From NCBI GenBank assembly GCA_027924585.1, contig BSBM01000047.1:20833501-20897500 (forward strand): a DNA stretch of 64,000 nucleotides, in the 5' to 3' direction. This DNA comes from Larix kaempferi. Taxonomy: Eukaryota > Streptophyta > Pinopsida > Pinales > Pinaceae. This document shows, one piece after another, positions 22,921 to 36,400 of the stretch; the stretch's first letter is position 1; the number at the start of each line of letters is the position of its first letter. Made by a program: the position numbers and the translations under genes. The notes beneath the pieces were generated by a model. The model worked only from the letters and a program-made list of their open reading frames with translations. It was not told where the DNA came from and made no database searches.

Positions 22921-25025
22921 GATATCACAAAATATATGAAATATGATCTCAAATAAAAATGACAAAAGTAATATAATTGAGGAAAAGAAGATGAAATAAA
23001 AATGATAAATGAGATTTATTTTATAAAAACATCTTTTAAGAGAAAAATTAAAATGAGGAAAAGAAAATAAAGAGAAAAAACATAATAAAAAAAATGAGAT
23101 AATAAATTATTATATGTACAAAATAAACAAAAGTTAGATGTTGGGTAGCATGATTCTAAATTGAAGTTAAAAGGTTTGACAACGGATTATTAATGGACCA
23201 AGGGAAGAGATATAGCATGAGCCCAAGATTGTTAGAAGATGATTACAAGATGCTAGAAAATGCCACTCATAAAATGAGGCTTATAAATACACTAATCACC
23301 ATAAAAGAGTAGAGAAAACCAAGTATGTTAAAAAGTGCATAAAAGAACAAACAAGGATGTAAAAAAGTCATTTAAGGAAACGTGGAGGGAAGGGAGAACC
23401 CATCTTATTGATTAACCCTTTGATCATTTAAAGAAACAAAGAGGCAATGGAGAGCCAAAGTTAAGGATTGAGATTTTGAAATTTTAAGGTGATGAATGGG
23501 AGGATTGGATATATATTATATAATATGTTTATGATGAAAATTCATGTATTTATGTCTATGTTATTAAATTCGATGAATCTTATAGTTAGAAATTAAATAT
23601 TGTCATTAAAGGAAAAGATTTTGTCGATAATGCAATTATGGAGAAATTTGTGTAGACATTGAGGGGATTAATGTTCCCACAGATCTTCTATAATACGTGT
23701 ATGTGGAGAAATAGACATATATGTAATTTGTGGGACATATTTATATGTCTAAATCTTATAATTATGAATAGCGTGTATATCAATATTGTTAAGAAATTAT
23801 TTGAAAACCAAGTTTTGATATTTAAAAGAAGTTATATTCTCCCTCTTACTGATAGCCCACGGATTTATATACCTATTTGTAATTTGTAATTTCATAGCTG
23901 ATGTTGGAGATGTTTGGATTAGCCTCTATTGAAATCCCGGAGTAGCTTCTCTCGAGGTGTTTGGATGATCCTCTGTTGAAATCCAAGAGCAGCTTCTCTT
24001 CTGTTGAACACCAAGTATTATTATTAATGGAATTCAAAGAAAGAAACACAAATCAAATCCAAAATACAACGATAGTCACACCGCCATAAATCACAAAATT
24101 GGCCGTTGTAACGATAAGAAGATTAATGGAGCACGGCTTCCCGATGATTGTTATTGCTTCTCCAATACTGCTATCACTGCATGATGTCTTGCATAACAAT
24201 GGATACATTCCAATTTCTTTCTCATTCCTTCCAACCATTTTCCATAGCTCTACCATATGCATTTCAAAAAGGATGTTCCAGTTTGAATAAATAATATTTT
24301 TCAAAATTTTCTAAATAAGAAAAACGAGTCAAGTGAACAAAGAAGACAACAGAAATTAATATGCTCTGAAATGGATTCACAATTGCTATTGGGTGTAAGT
24401 TTTCATATTACAGTGTTGTAGTGTAATAGAATGCATGACACGCCAAAGATCACATGCTCATTATTGAGTTCTCTCAGCGGTGGCGATTTCCTCGCATTCA
24501 GGGTTAGTTGTCCAGGATTCAATTTCAAAAAAGCAGTAGTTCCACGTGTCTGCAAGCATGAAAGCATGGTAGTTGGTGTCCATAAGCTGAACAATCTCGC
24601 CAGCTTTTTTCTGTAGTGATGCTTAGACAAAGCGCAAAGGATTTGTTCCAGTGATAGAATTTTCAAAGTAGCATGAAAAGTCGCTAACCGCCACACATCC
24701 GTAGAATTTTCAAAAGGTAGTTGCATACAAAGTTGTCGGCCACCACGTCGAACAAAAAATAATGGTCAAGACACATTCTTCAATTTTGAAATTAGCATCG
24801 CCCCCACAAAGGCTTTTCCTTATTGTTTTCTGGCATATGTGATGGTCAATTCAATGGTGACCCTGCTTCAGGATAGATTTCTTTCACAATTTGTAATACA
24901 AAGACCCTTATCTAATAATTATATGAACTATCCAATTGAGGGTGGGCTGAAAAATCATACGTTCTATCAAAAAGTTCGATTTTTCCTTTCGGCGTTCCTT
25001 TTGCCCCTCCAGGGACAAATGCTAG
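22921..25025. other. non-coding; contains a 47-bp direct repeat
   Basis: AT-rich. Two adjacent copies of a ~47-bp unit start GTTTGGAT at 23912 and 23959. Weak open frames of 60-107 codons around 24.05-24.73 kb on both strands show no domain. Confidence 0.45.
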
Positions 25026-26790
25026 TAATATTTATTATAAATATTATATCTTGAAGTCGATTTTCAATTTAAAATATGTGGTTGAATAAAAGATTTGATT
25101 GTTTTTTACTTTGACTAATAGTTATTACTAGAAAATATTTGATTGTCTTTTCATTGTATCTATATTTTATTATTAAAAGTGATCTCCAAGTTCAATGATA
25201 TGAATACATTCGAGTACTATATATTTTGGGGAATTATAATTGATTTTTCTTTTCATTATATCTATATTTTATTATTAGAAAAAGTTTGATTGTTTTTTTA
25301 TTGTGTTTATATTTTATTATTAAAAATGATTTCCAAGTTCAAGGATATGAATGCATTCAAGTACTATATGTTTTTGGGAAATTGGAATTGATTTTTAATC
25401 ATATCGATAGAACATATTTTATTAATTTTTCTTTTAGTATGTAACTTAACCATGGTTATCTAAATTGGGCATTGAATGTAGTGGAAAAGTGACTTGTCAA
25501 ATATACCTTCCCCATAAAATACCTTGTTCACAATTTTTAATATTTCTCTTAAGAGGCCCATTTTTTACCTCAAAATTCCTCTAATGTGGTGTGAGATCCA
25601 CACAAAGCAATATTCTCCATGCCACATGGCATCCTACTCTCACCATTCGAATCCAAGGTGGAGTCTAATGTTCTTGGGGGATTTGGAAGGTCATTATACT
25701 TGGCATGACTCAATGAAGGTCGTATTGGAGTGGAAGAATAACTCCCACTATACTATATTATATTATTATTATACTATTATTAAAATTACTAATATATCTG
25801 GAAAAAAAAATTACTAATATATAATAATAATAATATATTATAATATATAATATATTATTTTTATAATATTATATATTATTAATAATATTATAATATATAA
25901 TATATAATATAATATTATAATAAGAATAAATATATATATAATGCATTTCAATTAAACACAATGAAAACAATATTAAATATATATTATGTATATGAATAAC
26001 TTTGCACATTTATGATAAAATTGATATAGTATTAATATTAATATTTATTATAAATATTATATCTTGAAGTTGATTTTCAATTTATAATATGTGGTTGAAT
26101 AAAAGATTTGATTGTTTTTTACTTTGACTAATCATTATTACTAGAAAATATTTGATTGTTGTATCTATATTTTATTATTATAAAAAAGCTTGATTGACTT
26201 TTGAATGTATTTATATTTTATTATTAAAAGTGATCTACAGTTTAATGATATGAATACATTCAAGTACTATATATTTTGGGGAATTAGAATTGATTTTCTT
26301 TTCATTTATCTATATTTTATTTTCTGAAAAAGTTTGATTGTGTTTATGTTTTATTATTAAAAATGATCTCCAAGTTCAAGGATATGAATGCATTCAAGTA
26401 CTATATATTTTTGGGAAATTGGAATTGATTTTTAATCACATCAATATAACATATTTTATTAATTTTTCTTTTAGTATGTAACTTAACCATGGTTATCTAA
26501 ATTGGACATTGAATGTAGTGGAAAGGTGACTTGTCAAGTATACCTTCCCCATAAAATACCTAGTTCACAATTTTTTAATATTTCTCTTAGGAGACCCATT
26601 TTTTACCTGAAAATTCCTCTAATGTGGTGTGGGACCCACACAAAGCAAGATTCTCCATGCCACATGGCATCCTACTCTCACCATTCGAATCCAAGGTGGA
26701 GTCTAATGTTATTGGGGGATTTTGAAGGTCATTATACTTGGCATGACTCAATGAGGGTCGAATTGGGGTGGAAGAGTAACTCCCATGGAA
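25026..26790. repeat. AT-rich ~1.1-kb repeat family, block 2
   Basis: Same family as 8817-11310. The conserved core recurs at about 25465 and 26502, a period of 1037 bp. The left unit is cut and starts at TAATATTTATTATAAATATT, the same point of the unit at which block 1 ends. The right unit runs to about 26790 and then into the leader of the gypsy element, so it may form part of that element's 5' LTR. Confidence 0.75.
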
Positions 26791-28177
26791 GAGGAAGATG
26801 CATCCTAGAGATATTGAGACACTTGGGCTAGATTCCCTAGCTTCTATGACAGCAATGATGAAGATGCTATGACACTTATGACAAGGATCAAACCTGATTG
26901 CTGACATCTGACCTATATGACATGTTAGCGCTAAAAGTAGCCTCCAAGAGGGCGCACAAGGGTGTTATGGAAGCCAATATGCTTCCCCATTCAAATTGAT
27001 GGAAGATGGAGACTAGGAATTGTTGGACAAGTGGCACTCATTGTAATCTCTTCCCAACTCGAGTTGGCATGAATATTTTGGAAGGAATTCGAACCATGGA
27101 GGAATTGGAAATATATAAAAGACAAGAAAAAAGAAGGAGAGGGGCTTTTGATCATTTCTCATTTTGCAAATTGGGGAGCATAGCTTGTCCATGCTAGTGG
27201 AGTGTTTACTCTACTTGCCTTAGTACCAATTTCGAGGGTGCAAGATTCCCATCCTAATTGGAAATTGGAGAGGCCATTCAGAAATTTCATATGGAGCTAC
27301 AATGGATTCACTTGTTGCAGGTTGAAGCTACAAGGTTGCTCGTGATCTTCTCTTCTTCAAATTTCTCCCACATTTCTCTTCATATTCTTGCTCTTGGAGG
27401 AAGGGCGCACATGGTGAGATGATGATATATTTGAGGGATTCCAAAGGGCCCCATTTATTTGTAATATGATGTATTCACTCTGTATTTGATGCTTAGAATA
27501 ACCTCAACTCGAAAATCCAAGTGAAACTATGTAAAAATGCCAAACTATGTATGAATGGTGTCATTTTCCCCTATATCTTGTTGTGAGAGCTTCAAGTTGT
27601 TTGGTTTTGATTTGTTTCAGTCAATATCTGTGATTTTATTTTTGTATGGAGAGCCAATAATGTAGTGAATAATTTCATACACATCACGCAAGTCTTTGGA
27701 ACATTAATCTCAAAATTCATAGTAAGTTGTGGAGTTTTTCTATCATTCCCCCTATGTGAAGACATGTCTACAAATATACGATTTATGGGAGTTTCAGCAG
27801 CCTTTAGGAATTGATTAATGATGCATTTGGGTTCCCATTGAAGTCCTATAACTAATACATGTCTCTGTTCTGAAATTTGGGAGGGTCGTACTGCATTTGG
27901 GAAGCCATTAGTGACCTCTACCCTTGGGGGTTTGAACCTCAAAATTACTAGTAAAATTCCCCAATTTCCCCTGAAGTTATATAAATGTTGCAGAAATATT
28001 TTGAGAGTGTCCAAGCACCCATCAACTTCATTTTTATGTCTTAATACCTTTCAAACACCTTCATACCCAATTCAAAAGCCTTAGGATCCATTTGGAAGCA
28101 TTTGAGTCATCACTAGTGTAAGGGTCGAATTGACCAAAAATTGCAATTTTTCCAATTTTATAAAAAATGACACTACA
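26791..28177 (+). repeat. probable 5' LTR and upstream part of the Ty3/gypsy element
   Basis: Sequence directly upstream of the primer-binding site. The LTR probably ends at the CA at 28176-28177, two bases before the primer site. Its start cannot be fixed by eye. The element's 3' LTR start (TGTAATGTCCCC at 38981) has no obvious copy here, but the core phrase TGGGACCCACACAAAGCAAG is shared between 26629 and 39194, so the LTR may begin inside block 2. Weak open frames here have no domain. Confidence 0.4.
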
Positions 28178-28179
28178 AG

Positions 28180-28191
28180 TGGTATCAGAGC
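28180..28191 (+). promoter_or_regulatory. primer-binding site (initiator tRNA-Met)
   Basis: TGGTATCAGAGC matches the standard plant LTR-retrotransposon primer site, complementary to the 3' end of initiator methionine tRNA. It lies ~270 bp upstream of gag. Confidence 0.85.
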
Positions 28192-28448
28192 ATGGTCCTT
28201 GTACCTAGTTTGGGTGACCATTTATGAGTTCAAGAAGTTAGCCCCACCCTTAGACACCGAAACTGAAAGTACCTTTGGTGAAGAGGAAGAAGAAGGAGAA
28301 GATGTGCACTCTATTGAGACTACGGCTAAGGATGAGAAAGGAAATTCTGACATGGAGGAGAAAGAGGAGTTCAGGAAATTCATGAAAGCATTTTTTGAAT
28401 ACATGAAAAGGCAGATAATTCCAGGGTTCTAATTGATGGCTAGTCAAA

Positions 28449-30203
28449 TTGGTAATAAAAGGCAACAATAGTTCCTTTAGTGAGGAAAATAAGACAGTTG
28501 GTGGAAGCATTTTCTCAAGGACAGGGCCTCATAATCGACCCAAGGAATTTCAGATCTCAATAAGAGTCACCACACCCAAGTTTCTTGATACCAAAGAGGA
28601 CCTTCACACTCAATTTGGAATGCAAGAAGTTCTAGCAGAATGGCAACAGTTGAGTGAAGATTGTAGGAGGACCTTACCATTTAATCAATTCTTTACTATC
28701 TCAAACAAGCTCAATATGAGGGGAGGAAATAGAACTCCTTTCCAAAACAAAGAATTGAATTGTGCCATAGTTAAAATGCCTCTTCCTACCTTTGATGGCT
28801 CATCTCAAAGTTTTGCAAATACTTGGATACAAAAGTTAGATGTATATTTTCAACTGAATCCAATGGTTGAAGAGGATGCTCTAAAAATGGATATTTTGCA
28901 TTTTGAAGGAGAAGCCAAGGATTGGTGGTTACATGGGATTAAAACCTTGGGACATGATCAGGTCACAACATATGCATATTTTTTTAACAGGTTATTGGAA
29001 AGATTCGAGCAAAAAGACCCTGAAATGCCTTTCAAGGAACTAGCACAGTTGAAGCAAATTGGAACCCCTCATGAGTACATGTTGGAATTTCAAAAACTAT
29101 CAGTTAAGGTGGCTGATATATCTATGGTTCGATTAGTATTTCACTTTACTGAAGGTTTGGATGAACCTTTGAAGGGTTTAGTTAAATCCCACAAACCTAC
29201 TTTATTGAAAGATGCCATGAACTTGGCAAGATATATGCAAAATGTGCTACCCAAGACAAGGTATCCCCCCAAGCCCAAATTTCCTTGTAAGTTCAAATTT
29301 GACAATAAGCCATGGAAAAAAGATGCATTTGGAAAGGACAATAAATATGGACCAAGCAAGGAAGATCTCAGAAGAAAGAGACTATGTTACACATGCTTCC
29401 AAGCATGGGTACCAGGGCACAAATGTGCTAAGGGGAAAGCACAATGCATTGAAGTATTTTATGATGATGATGAAGGTGAAGGGGACATGGAGGAAGAAGA
29501 ACATCTTTCATCCCAAGAAGAGGGATATGACATAGCAGAAGAAGATCATCCATCACTTGAAAAAGGGAGAATGGCAATGCTTTCAGGAGTGCCTCGTTTT
29601 CACACCATTCGATGCAAGGGAGTGGTACAAGGGAAAAGAGTTTTGGTCTTCGTAGATGGAGGAGAAACTCATAAATTCATTGATGCAGCCATGGTGGAGA
29701 GGATAAAGTTACCTTCTGAACCATTCGATGGGTTCACAGTCATCATTCCAGGCCACAATTCTATGGAGTGCAAAACATGGATTCCAAAACTACAAGTCAC
29801 CATAGGTAATTACACATTTTCTGATAGATTTTATGTGGTGGATGTTGCTGATACAAATGTGGTCTTGGGAGTGAAATGGTTGTACTCTATAGGGGAACAT
29901 ACAATGAACTACCAAATACCTGAAGTGAGATTCAAAGATTTGGAAGGAAAACAAAGGGTAGTGAGAGGAATGCATACCTATCTGAATAAAGTGGTGTCTT
30001 CCCACAATATGAGGTCCATATTGAGGCATGAGGATATTGAATGGGATTTTGAATGTTTCATCACTCCCCCCAATCCAAACATAAATATTAAAGAACATCC
30101 AAGGGAGATAAGGAAACTAATACGCAAATATGAAAGGGTTTTTGGAGACCTCCCCCCTGGAAGGCCACTTGACAGAGGAGCTGATCACACCATTGTTTTG
30201 TAG
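28449..30203 (+). pseudogene. gag: gypsy gag and protease part
   Basis: Gag packages element RNA. Residues ~110-275 fit the retrotransposon gag domain (LPTFDGSSQSFANTWIQKLD, KDWWLHGI, FNRLLERFEQKDP, HEYMLEFQKL). A zinc-knuckle-like segment CYTCFQAWVPGHKC lies near 29385-29430, followed by an acidic linker. The protease region (~29580-29930) has FVDGGETHKFID, where family members usually have D-S/T-G-A, so the catalytic Asp is present but the next residue is Gly. The frame ends with TAG at 30201-30203 and is continuous with the RT segment. A different frame at 28130-28432 (acidic, EEEEEGED) probably holds the original gag N-terminus, shifted by an indel near 28440. Confidence 0.85.
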
Positions 30204-31601
30204 GTGGGTACTTCACCTATACAAATACCACCATATAGACACTCAAAAAGGTTCAAATATGATATTGAGAAGGCTATTCAAGAGATATTGGAATTGGGAC
30301 TCATTAAACCAAGCTCTAGTCCCTATGCTTCTTCAGTTATTTTGGTGAAGAAAAAGGATGGAACCTTAAGGATGTGCATTGATTTTAGAGCTCTAAACAA
30401 GAAGACAATTAAGAATAGATATCCAATCCCTATAATATATGAGCTCATGAATGAGCTATTTGGAGCAAATTTATTCTCCAAAATTGATCTTAGATCTGGT
30501 TACCATTAGATTCAAATGAAGGAGGAGGATGTGCATAAAACTGCTTTCATATGTCATTATGGTCATTTCAAATTTCTTGTCATGCCTTTTGGTTTGACCA
30601 ATTCTCCAGCCACATTCCAATCATGCATGAACAAGATATTTTGCAAGCAGCTCTGTAAGTTTTTTTTGGTTTTCTTTGATGATATTTTGATTTACAGTAG
30701 GACATGGGAGGAACATTTGCACCATTTAGAAGTTGTATTGAAAATCTTGCATGAACAATCTTTGTTTGATAAGTTGTCCAAGTGTGAATTTGGGTTGAAA
30801 GAGGTTTTGTATCTTGGGAACATCATTGGGAAAGATGGAGTAAAGGTACACTTGGAGAAAATAAAGGCTATTCTTGAATGGCCAACACCCAAGAACATCA
30901 CTGAATTGAGAGGCTTCATTGGAATATGCACTTACTATAGGAAGTTTGTGAAGGGGTTTTCCAAACTAACTACTCCCCTTATTGATTTGATCAAGAAGGA
31001 TGATTTCAAATGGGACGAAGAGGCTGGAAATTATTTCCAAAGAATGAAAGAGGTAATGAGTAGTTGTCCAGTACCTGCATTACCAAATTTTTCTAAACCA
31101 TTTGTTTTGGAATGTGATGCATCGGGAGAAGGAATAGGGGCGGTCCTAAAGCAAAATCAACACCCCATAGCTTTTGAGAGCAGAAAATTGAAGCCACATG
31201 ATAAGATCTACTCCATATATGACAAATAAATGTTATCCATCATGCATGCCTTGGCCAAGTTTAGACAATATCTAGTGGGGAACAAGTTTGTGGTCAAAAC
31301 TGATCATAACAGTTTAAGGTATTTCCTCACACAAAATGATCTCAATGAAAGGAAACAAAAATGGGTAAGTAAGGTCCAAGATTTTGATTTTGACATTCAA
31401 TATTTAAAAGGGAAGAAAAATATTGTAGCAGATGCATTATCTAGGAGACCTTCATTTTCCCTTATGGACATTTCGAAAGATTGGAAAGATATGCTAATAG
31501 TAGAGTATGCCAAAGATAGTTTTGCTTGTGATGTGCTAGATGGGGTCAAAGGAGATAATAGATGCAAGATATTGAATGGCATATTCTACTATAAGGATTG
31601 A
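30204..31601 (+). pseudogene. pol: gypsy reverse transcriptase and RNase H part
   Basis: Copies element RNA into DNA and removes the RNA. Reverse transcriptase motifs: [34 protein letters not shown] (then TAG at 30508-30510, where family members have Gln: CAG>TAG), HYGHFKFLVMPFGLTNSPATFQ and VFFDDILIYS (active-site DD intact). The connection has LRGFIGICTYYRKFVKGF. RNase H begins FVLECDASGEGIGAVL and continues past TAA at 31227-31229 with KTDHNSLRYFLTQ and KGKKNIVADALSRR. TGA at 31599-31601 ends the segment and is immediately followed in frame by integrase. Confidence 0.92.
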
Positions 31602-31607
31602 ATATAC

Positions 31608-32576
31608 TTGGTTCATGGTTCGAATCTAAAGCACAACATTTTGAAGGAAGCTCACAATTCTCCTTTAGCAGGCCATCCTGGTTTCTTCAAAATATATAGG
31701 CAATTAAGGAAAAGGCTCTCTTGGAAAGGGATGAAGGAATATGTTCTAAAGTATGTGAATGAATGCAAGATATGTCAACAAAACAAAGTTGAACACACAC
31801 ATCCTATTGGTCTATTGCAACCATTGCCCATTCCAGAACAAAAATGGGAAAGCATCTCAATGGATTTCATCACCGATTTTCCCAAGGCTTTTGGTAAGGA
31901 TTGTATTTATGTTGTGGTGGATAGACTCACCAAATTTGCTCATAATTTATTTTCTATTACAACATATTTTACTGCTACACAAGTGGATGATCTATTCTTT
32001 ACAGAAATTTTTAGATTGCATGGACTTCCCAAAAACATTGTGAGTGACATGGATAACAGATTTATGAGTGTTTTTTGGAAAGAAATCTTCAAGTTGGTGG
32101 GAACTCAATTGAATCCAAGCACAAGTTATAATCCTCAAACTGATGGCCAAACAGAAAGAGTGAACCAATGGTTGGAGGGGTACTTGAGGAACTATGTTGG
32201 TGAGCAGCAAAAAGCATGGGTTAAATGGATACACTTGGGTGATTTTTGCTACAATACTACTTTCCATATGTCCATTGGAATATATACTTTCAAAGCAATT
32301 TATGGTTATGAAGAACTCACCTTCGTTGAGCACATTTTTGGTGATAGTAGAGACCCAAAAGCTAAGGAGTGGGTTGAGGAAAGTCAAGAGATTTTGAATC
32401 TTCTAAAAGACAATTTACAGGTTTCCCAAAATCAACAAAAACAGTATGTGGATCAACATAGGGAGGAAATAAATTTTCAAGTGAATTATTTGTTTTATTT
32501 GAGGCTGCAACCATATAAACAAACCTCCTTAAAATGGAAAGGATCAAAAAAGATTAAACCAAGGTATTATGGTCCT
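31608..32576 (+). pseudogene. pol: gypsy integrase part, interrupted by insertion
   Basis: Integrates the DNA copy. The zinc-binding HHCC region shows HNSPLAGHPG and CKICQQNK. The core has the DDE residues in SMDFITDFP, IVSDMDNRF and GQTERVNQW. The region ends KPRYYGP, where the coding sequence is broken at base 32576. The remaining ~20 codons to 32642 come from the insertion. The continuation (YKIVRKIGEVAHELEL) lies at 38634 onward in the same frame. Confidence 0.92.
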
Positions 32577-33471
32577 GTTGATGCCTCAAAAATCGTAGCA
32601 TCAATCAGCAAGGGATTCTCCCCGGTAAACAGTCCCAATTAGATTGTCCACCATTTGATGTAGAGAATCCATCCGGTTAACAATTCCGGCTACCGTGAGA
32701 TTTAAAGATTTTAGTTCTTTACACCGGTTGCGGTCCGATCCACCGTTTATGTATTTTACTTTAAGATGAAATGCAAGTGCCCTAAGCTAAATGCAAGTAG
32801 CTAATCTAAATTAATCTAAAAATGTATAAGCAAACTTAACCTATCCTTGCAAGGAGCAAACAGTAAAGATGAGTAATAAACTGTAGGAAACACCTAAAGA
32901 TTATACAGATAACCATTTAATCACAAAGATGTACTTACAGCAGAATATGAAAGATATTAAAGATAGCTTTAATTCATTTAATGCATTCCATTACTCATTT
33001 GAGATGAACATATTTGCATAGGAAAATGTAAGAGCATCCATCACACAGAAACAATTCATGATAGTAAAGAATGATCTCACAGCAATATGTAGATGATACA
33101 GGAATAATCTAGCACACATTTGACACATTTCCTAGGAAAAAAACGCCTTCTCCTAGGCTTTCATTAGGCAAAATCAAGTTCTTGGAGCAAGTAGCAAAAT
33201 AATTCACGTACAAGGAAGAAACTTCATTCACCTGCCAAAAGTCCTGGTTCCTTCTCTTATCTCTGTATATATAGTTTCACAAATTGCTCCTTGAGCTGAC
33301 AAGTGTACCCTAAAGTTCTGGAAACTTCTAATTTGTCTTTTAGTATGTAATTACAAAGCTAAATAATTCGTGGGGAACTCCTTACAAAAGACAAAATAAA
33401 AGACAACTGTCTTCTAATGTATTTGCATATGAAAACTTTCAGCTCATTTTCCTATAGTATAATAAGACAAA

Positions 33472-36400
33472 TTAAGGCCCAGTTGTCTCTGCTGATTCTT
33501 TGGGTTGCTCTTCTCCTATCAACTCGCTTTCTTTAACAAGCTCACTTGCTCCCACAGGCTCGCTTGATGGTGTTGATTTATCCTCCTGGTCAATATAGCT
33601 TTCCCACTGTCCAATTTCTCTCAAAATGGTTTTCCCTCTCAACAAGATCGTCACATTCCGCGCTATCTTATGTTTGCGCAAATCTGATTTGATAGTTTTG
33701 TCCCTGTTACAGTCCTTTGTGCACAGATTTCTAGAAGGTGAGTTTGGACAACAATCCTCCCAATGAATTGATGGAGGTCTTGTGGGGCTATAGCTTCTAT
33801 CTTCTTCAAATAATACAATTTTGCGTTTAGATTATCTTCTAGCTCCTTCATGCGTTGGTCTCTCTCAGGAAATTCATAAATGCCCTGTGGTAGAGGCATC
33901 TGACATGTCTCATGAGCCTCTCAGATCTTGGAATAGATAACATAGCACTTTTTTATTGTTTTTCGGATTTCAATACTTAATCTATCGCCACAATCTCTAC
34001 AAAATTCCAAGACTCCTATATCCATATCCAGCCCCTCATCGGTTAAAACATGTAGATTTGGGGGAAAATTTGACTTTCCTTTTCTCCATTCTGACTGTTC
34101 CTTAATCTAGACCGCACATTGACCAAACTTGTCTTTAATCCAGAAATGCTTCAATCTCAATGGTTGTCATCTTTGCAATCATTTCCTTCATCCCACAAAT
34201 TTCCTCAGAAATGGATACTAGTAATTGATGTATCTTCCCCTGCATATCACTGGCATGCTTACAGAAGGTGGACAGATCCTGCCTATTTTCTGTTATCTCT
34301 TTGAGTTGTTTCACTAACTCCTCCTTTTCCTGTATTAACCTTTCAAACTGAGGTTTGAAGATATGAGTCTGTTGAGCCCTGCTGGCCTCGAGTTCCTCCA
34401 ACTTTGATATACGAGTTTTTAAGTTCTTTTGTTCGTCCTCTGAAATAGCCAGCTACATCTCCAGTTAATTCTTCTCATTCTCAAGCCACGGAGCTTCCGA
34501 ATTTATCCTCAACTTCTCTTCTGTGAGTTCTTTGTATTTCCTCTTCAATTCATTTGCTTCTAACACCTCATTCTTCCTGTCAGCTTTTATTTTGAAGCAT
34601 TTCTCCTTGTAATGTTTTACCTCTTCTATTAACCGATTAGTATTGGCTTTACTCGCCTCGGCTGAAGCTACAATGCATCCTGCTTGGAATGAAGGGTCGA
34701 TGTCAGTCCCTTGGATTAGTGTGGTCTCCGATACTCTGAATTCATATAAGTCCTCCCCAATTTCCATTTTCCTTACTCTTCTGTCAATAATAGCCTTTTT
34801 CCATTCGTGAAAATAGACGAAATATAGGTTGGCCACTTAGCGTTGCTTTCTGGGGTTGTATGGGGTCAATGCTAATTCTTCAGTAGAAACAACCCCTTCA
34901 TGAGCTATCCCTGGTTGGTCTATCTCTGACATACCTAAATCCATAGCTTGTGGACTAGACGGGTTTTGTTCAGGAGTTCTTTCAGCCTGCTCCCTCTGTT
35001 GTCTTTCAGCTAGCCCTGCTAATTCTGCTTGTAATCTGTCTGCCTCCTCCAATAAGATCCTCGCTTCTTCTTCTTCTTGCAGTTTAGTAGTTTGTTCCTG
35101 GAGGATTCTATCTTCTTCTTCTCTTTGGGCCCTTACTTCTTCCTCCTTTTGTATTCTAGCAGCCTCATCTTCCAAATCTATTTTCTCCTGCTCCCTCTGT
35201 ACTCTAGTAGCTTCTTCTTGCTGCTGCAATTGAATAGCCTGCTCTCTCTGGATTCTTGCTGCCTCTTCTTGTCGAAACTGGGCAGCTTGTTCATTTTGAA
35301 TCCTAGCTGCTTCTTGATCTTGCCGATGTTTGATAGTTTGTTCCCGTAATATCCTGTCATCTTCCTCTTGTTCTATTCCTGTCGGATCTCCTGATTGGGA
35401 CACTGATGCTTCCTGCTCCTTTTGGATTAGGCCGACAGGCCTGGGGTTAGAGCTCTTTCCACCTTTCTTCTTGTAGCGCTTGCCTAATTTCGTTAAGTTC
35501 TGAGCACTACGGAAAAACTCTTCCTCTTGGTCCATAAGATGGGTGTACTCGAAACTGGTTTTGACATCAATAATATGTTCAGCAACTTTACCACAAGGGT
35601 CATGCCTTCTGAAAAACTTTGTACCAAAATGGAAGATGTCTAAATCTTGAACATGGTTTTCTCCTTCCCTGGCCTTCGGGAGGCTGTATGCGCCAATAGT
35701 GAAAGGCATTGGCGGATATATCCCTTTCTTCCTTTCAGTGAGAACTCTATTGATTCCACCGACGCTGAAGAGTTTCCTTATGGATTCCCTGTGTATCACA
35801 AAATCTGTAGCATATCTGGGAAGCAAAAAGGGAGCTACAGATCCTCCATTCATTCGGATATAGGTACCTTCCATACCATGGTAATAATCGCCAAACGCTT
35901 CGATAATGGGCATGGCGTTCTCTGACATACAATCTGGTTCCTTTACAAAAATAAGCTGGTATAGAGGCATGATGAATTTCTCGCAAACCTGCTTGTAATA
36001 TCCCGCATACTTGCTTTCCCATGTGAGTTGATAGGCCATGAAGAGAGGTGTCTCTTTTTTGTTCCATGAGCAACCCAAGTTAGGGAAGGTGTGTTTGCTC
36101 AGTAGGCAGTCTATCAAGTATGAGGACATAAAGAATTCCGCTTTCTTCTTAGTCGTTCCTCCTTGGGCAGTAGTTAGCTGTGAGACCAAGCTGTCTGAAA
36201 TTATATCAGCCCAATTAAAGACGGTACCATGCATAACTATATGGAATATTACTGGTACCCATCCGAGCTTAAAGATATTTCCATTTGGCATACCAAAGAT
36301 CCGGCTCAACATCATAACGATGAGTCTATAAGGAGTCTTTAGGAGGTTGCTCTCATACTCATTATTATTCCTCCTTCTTATCTGTCTGTCGACTATCATC

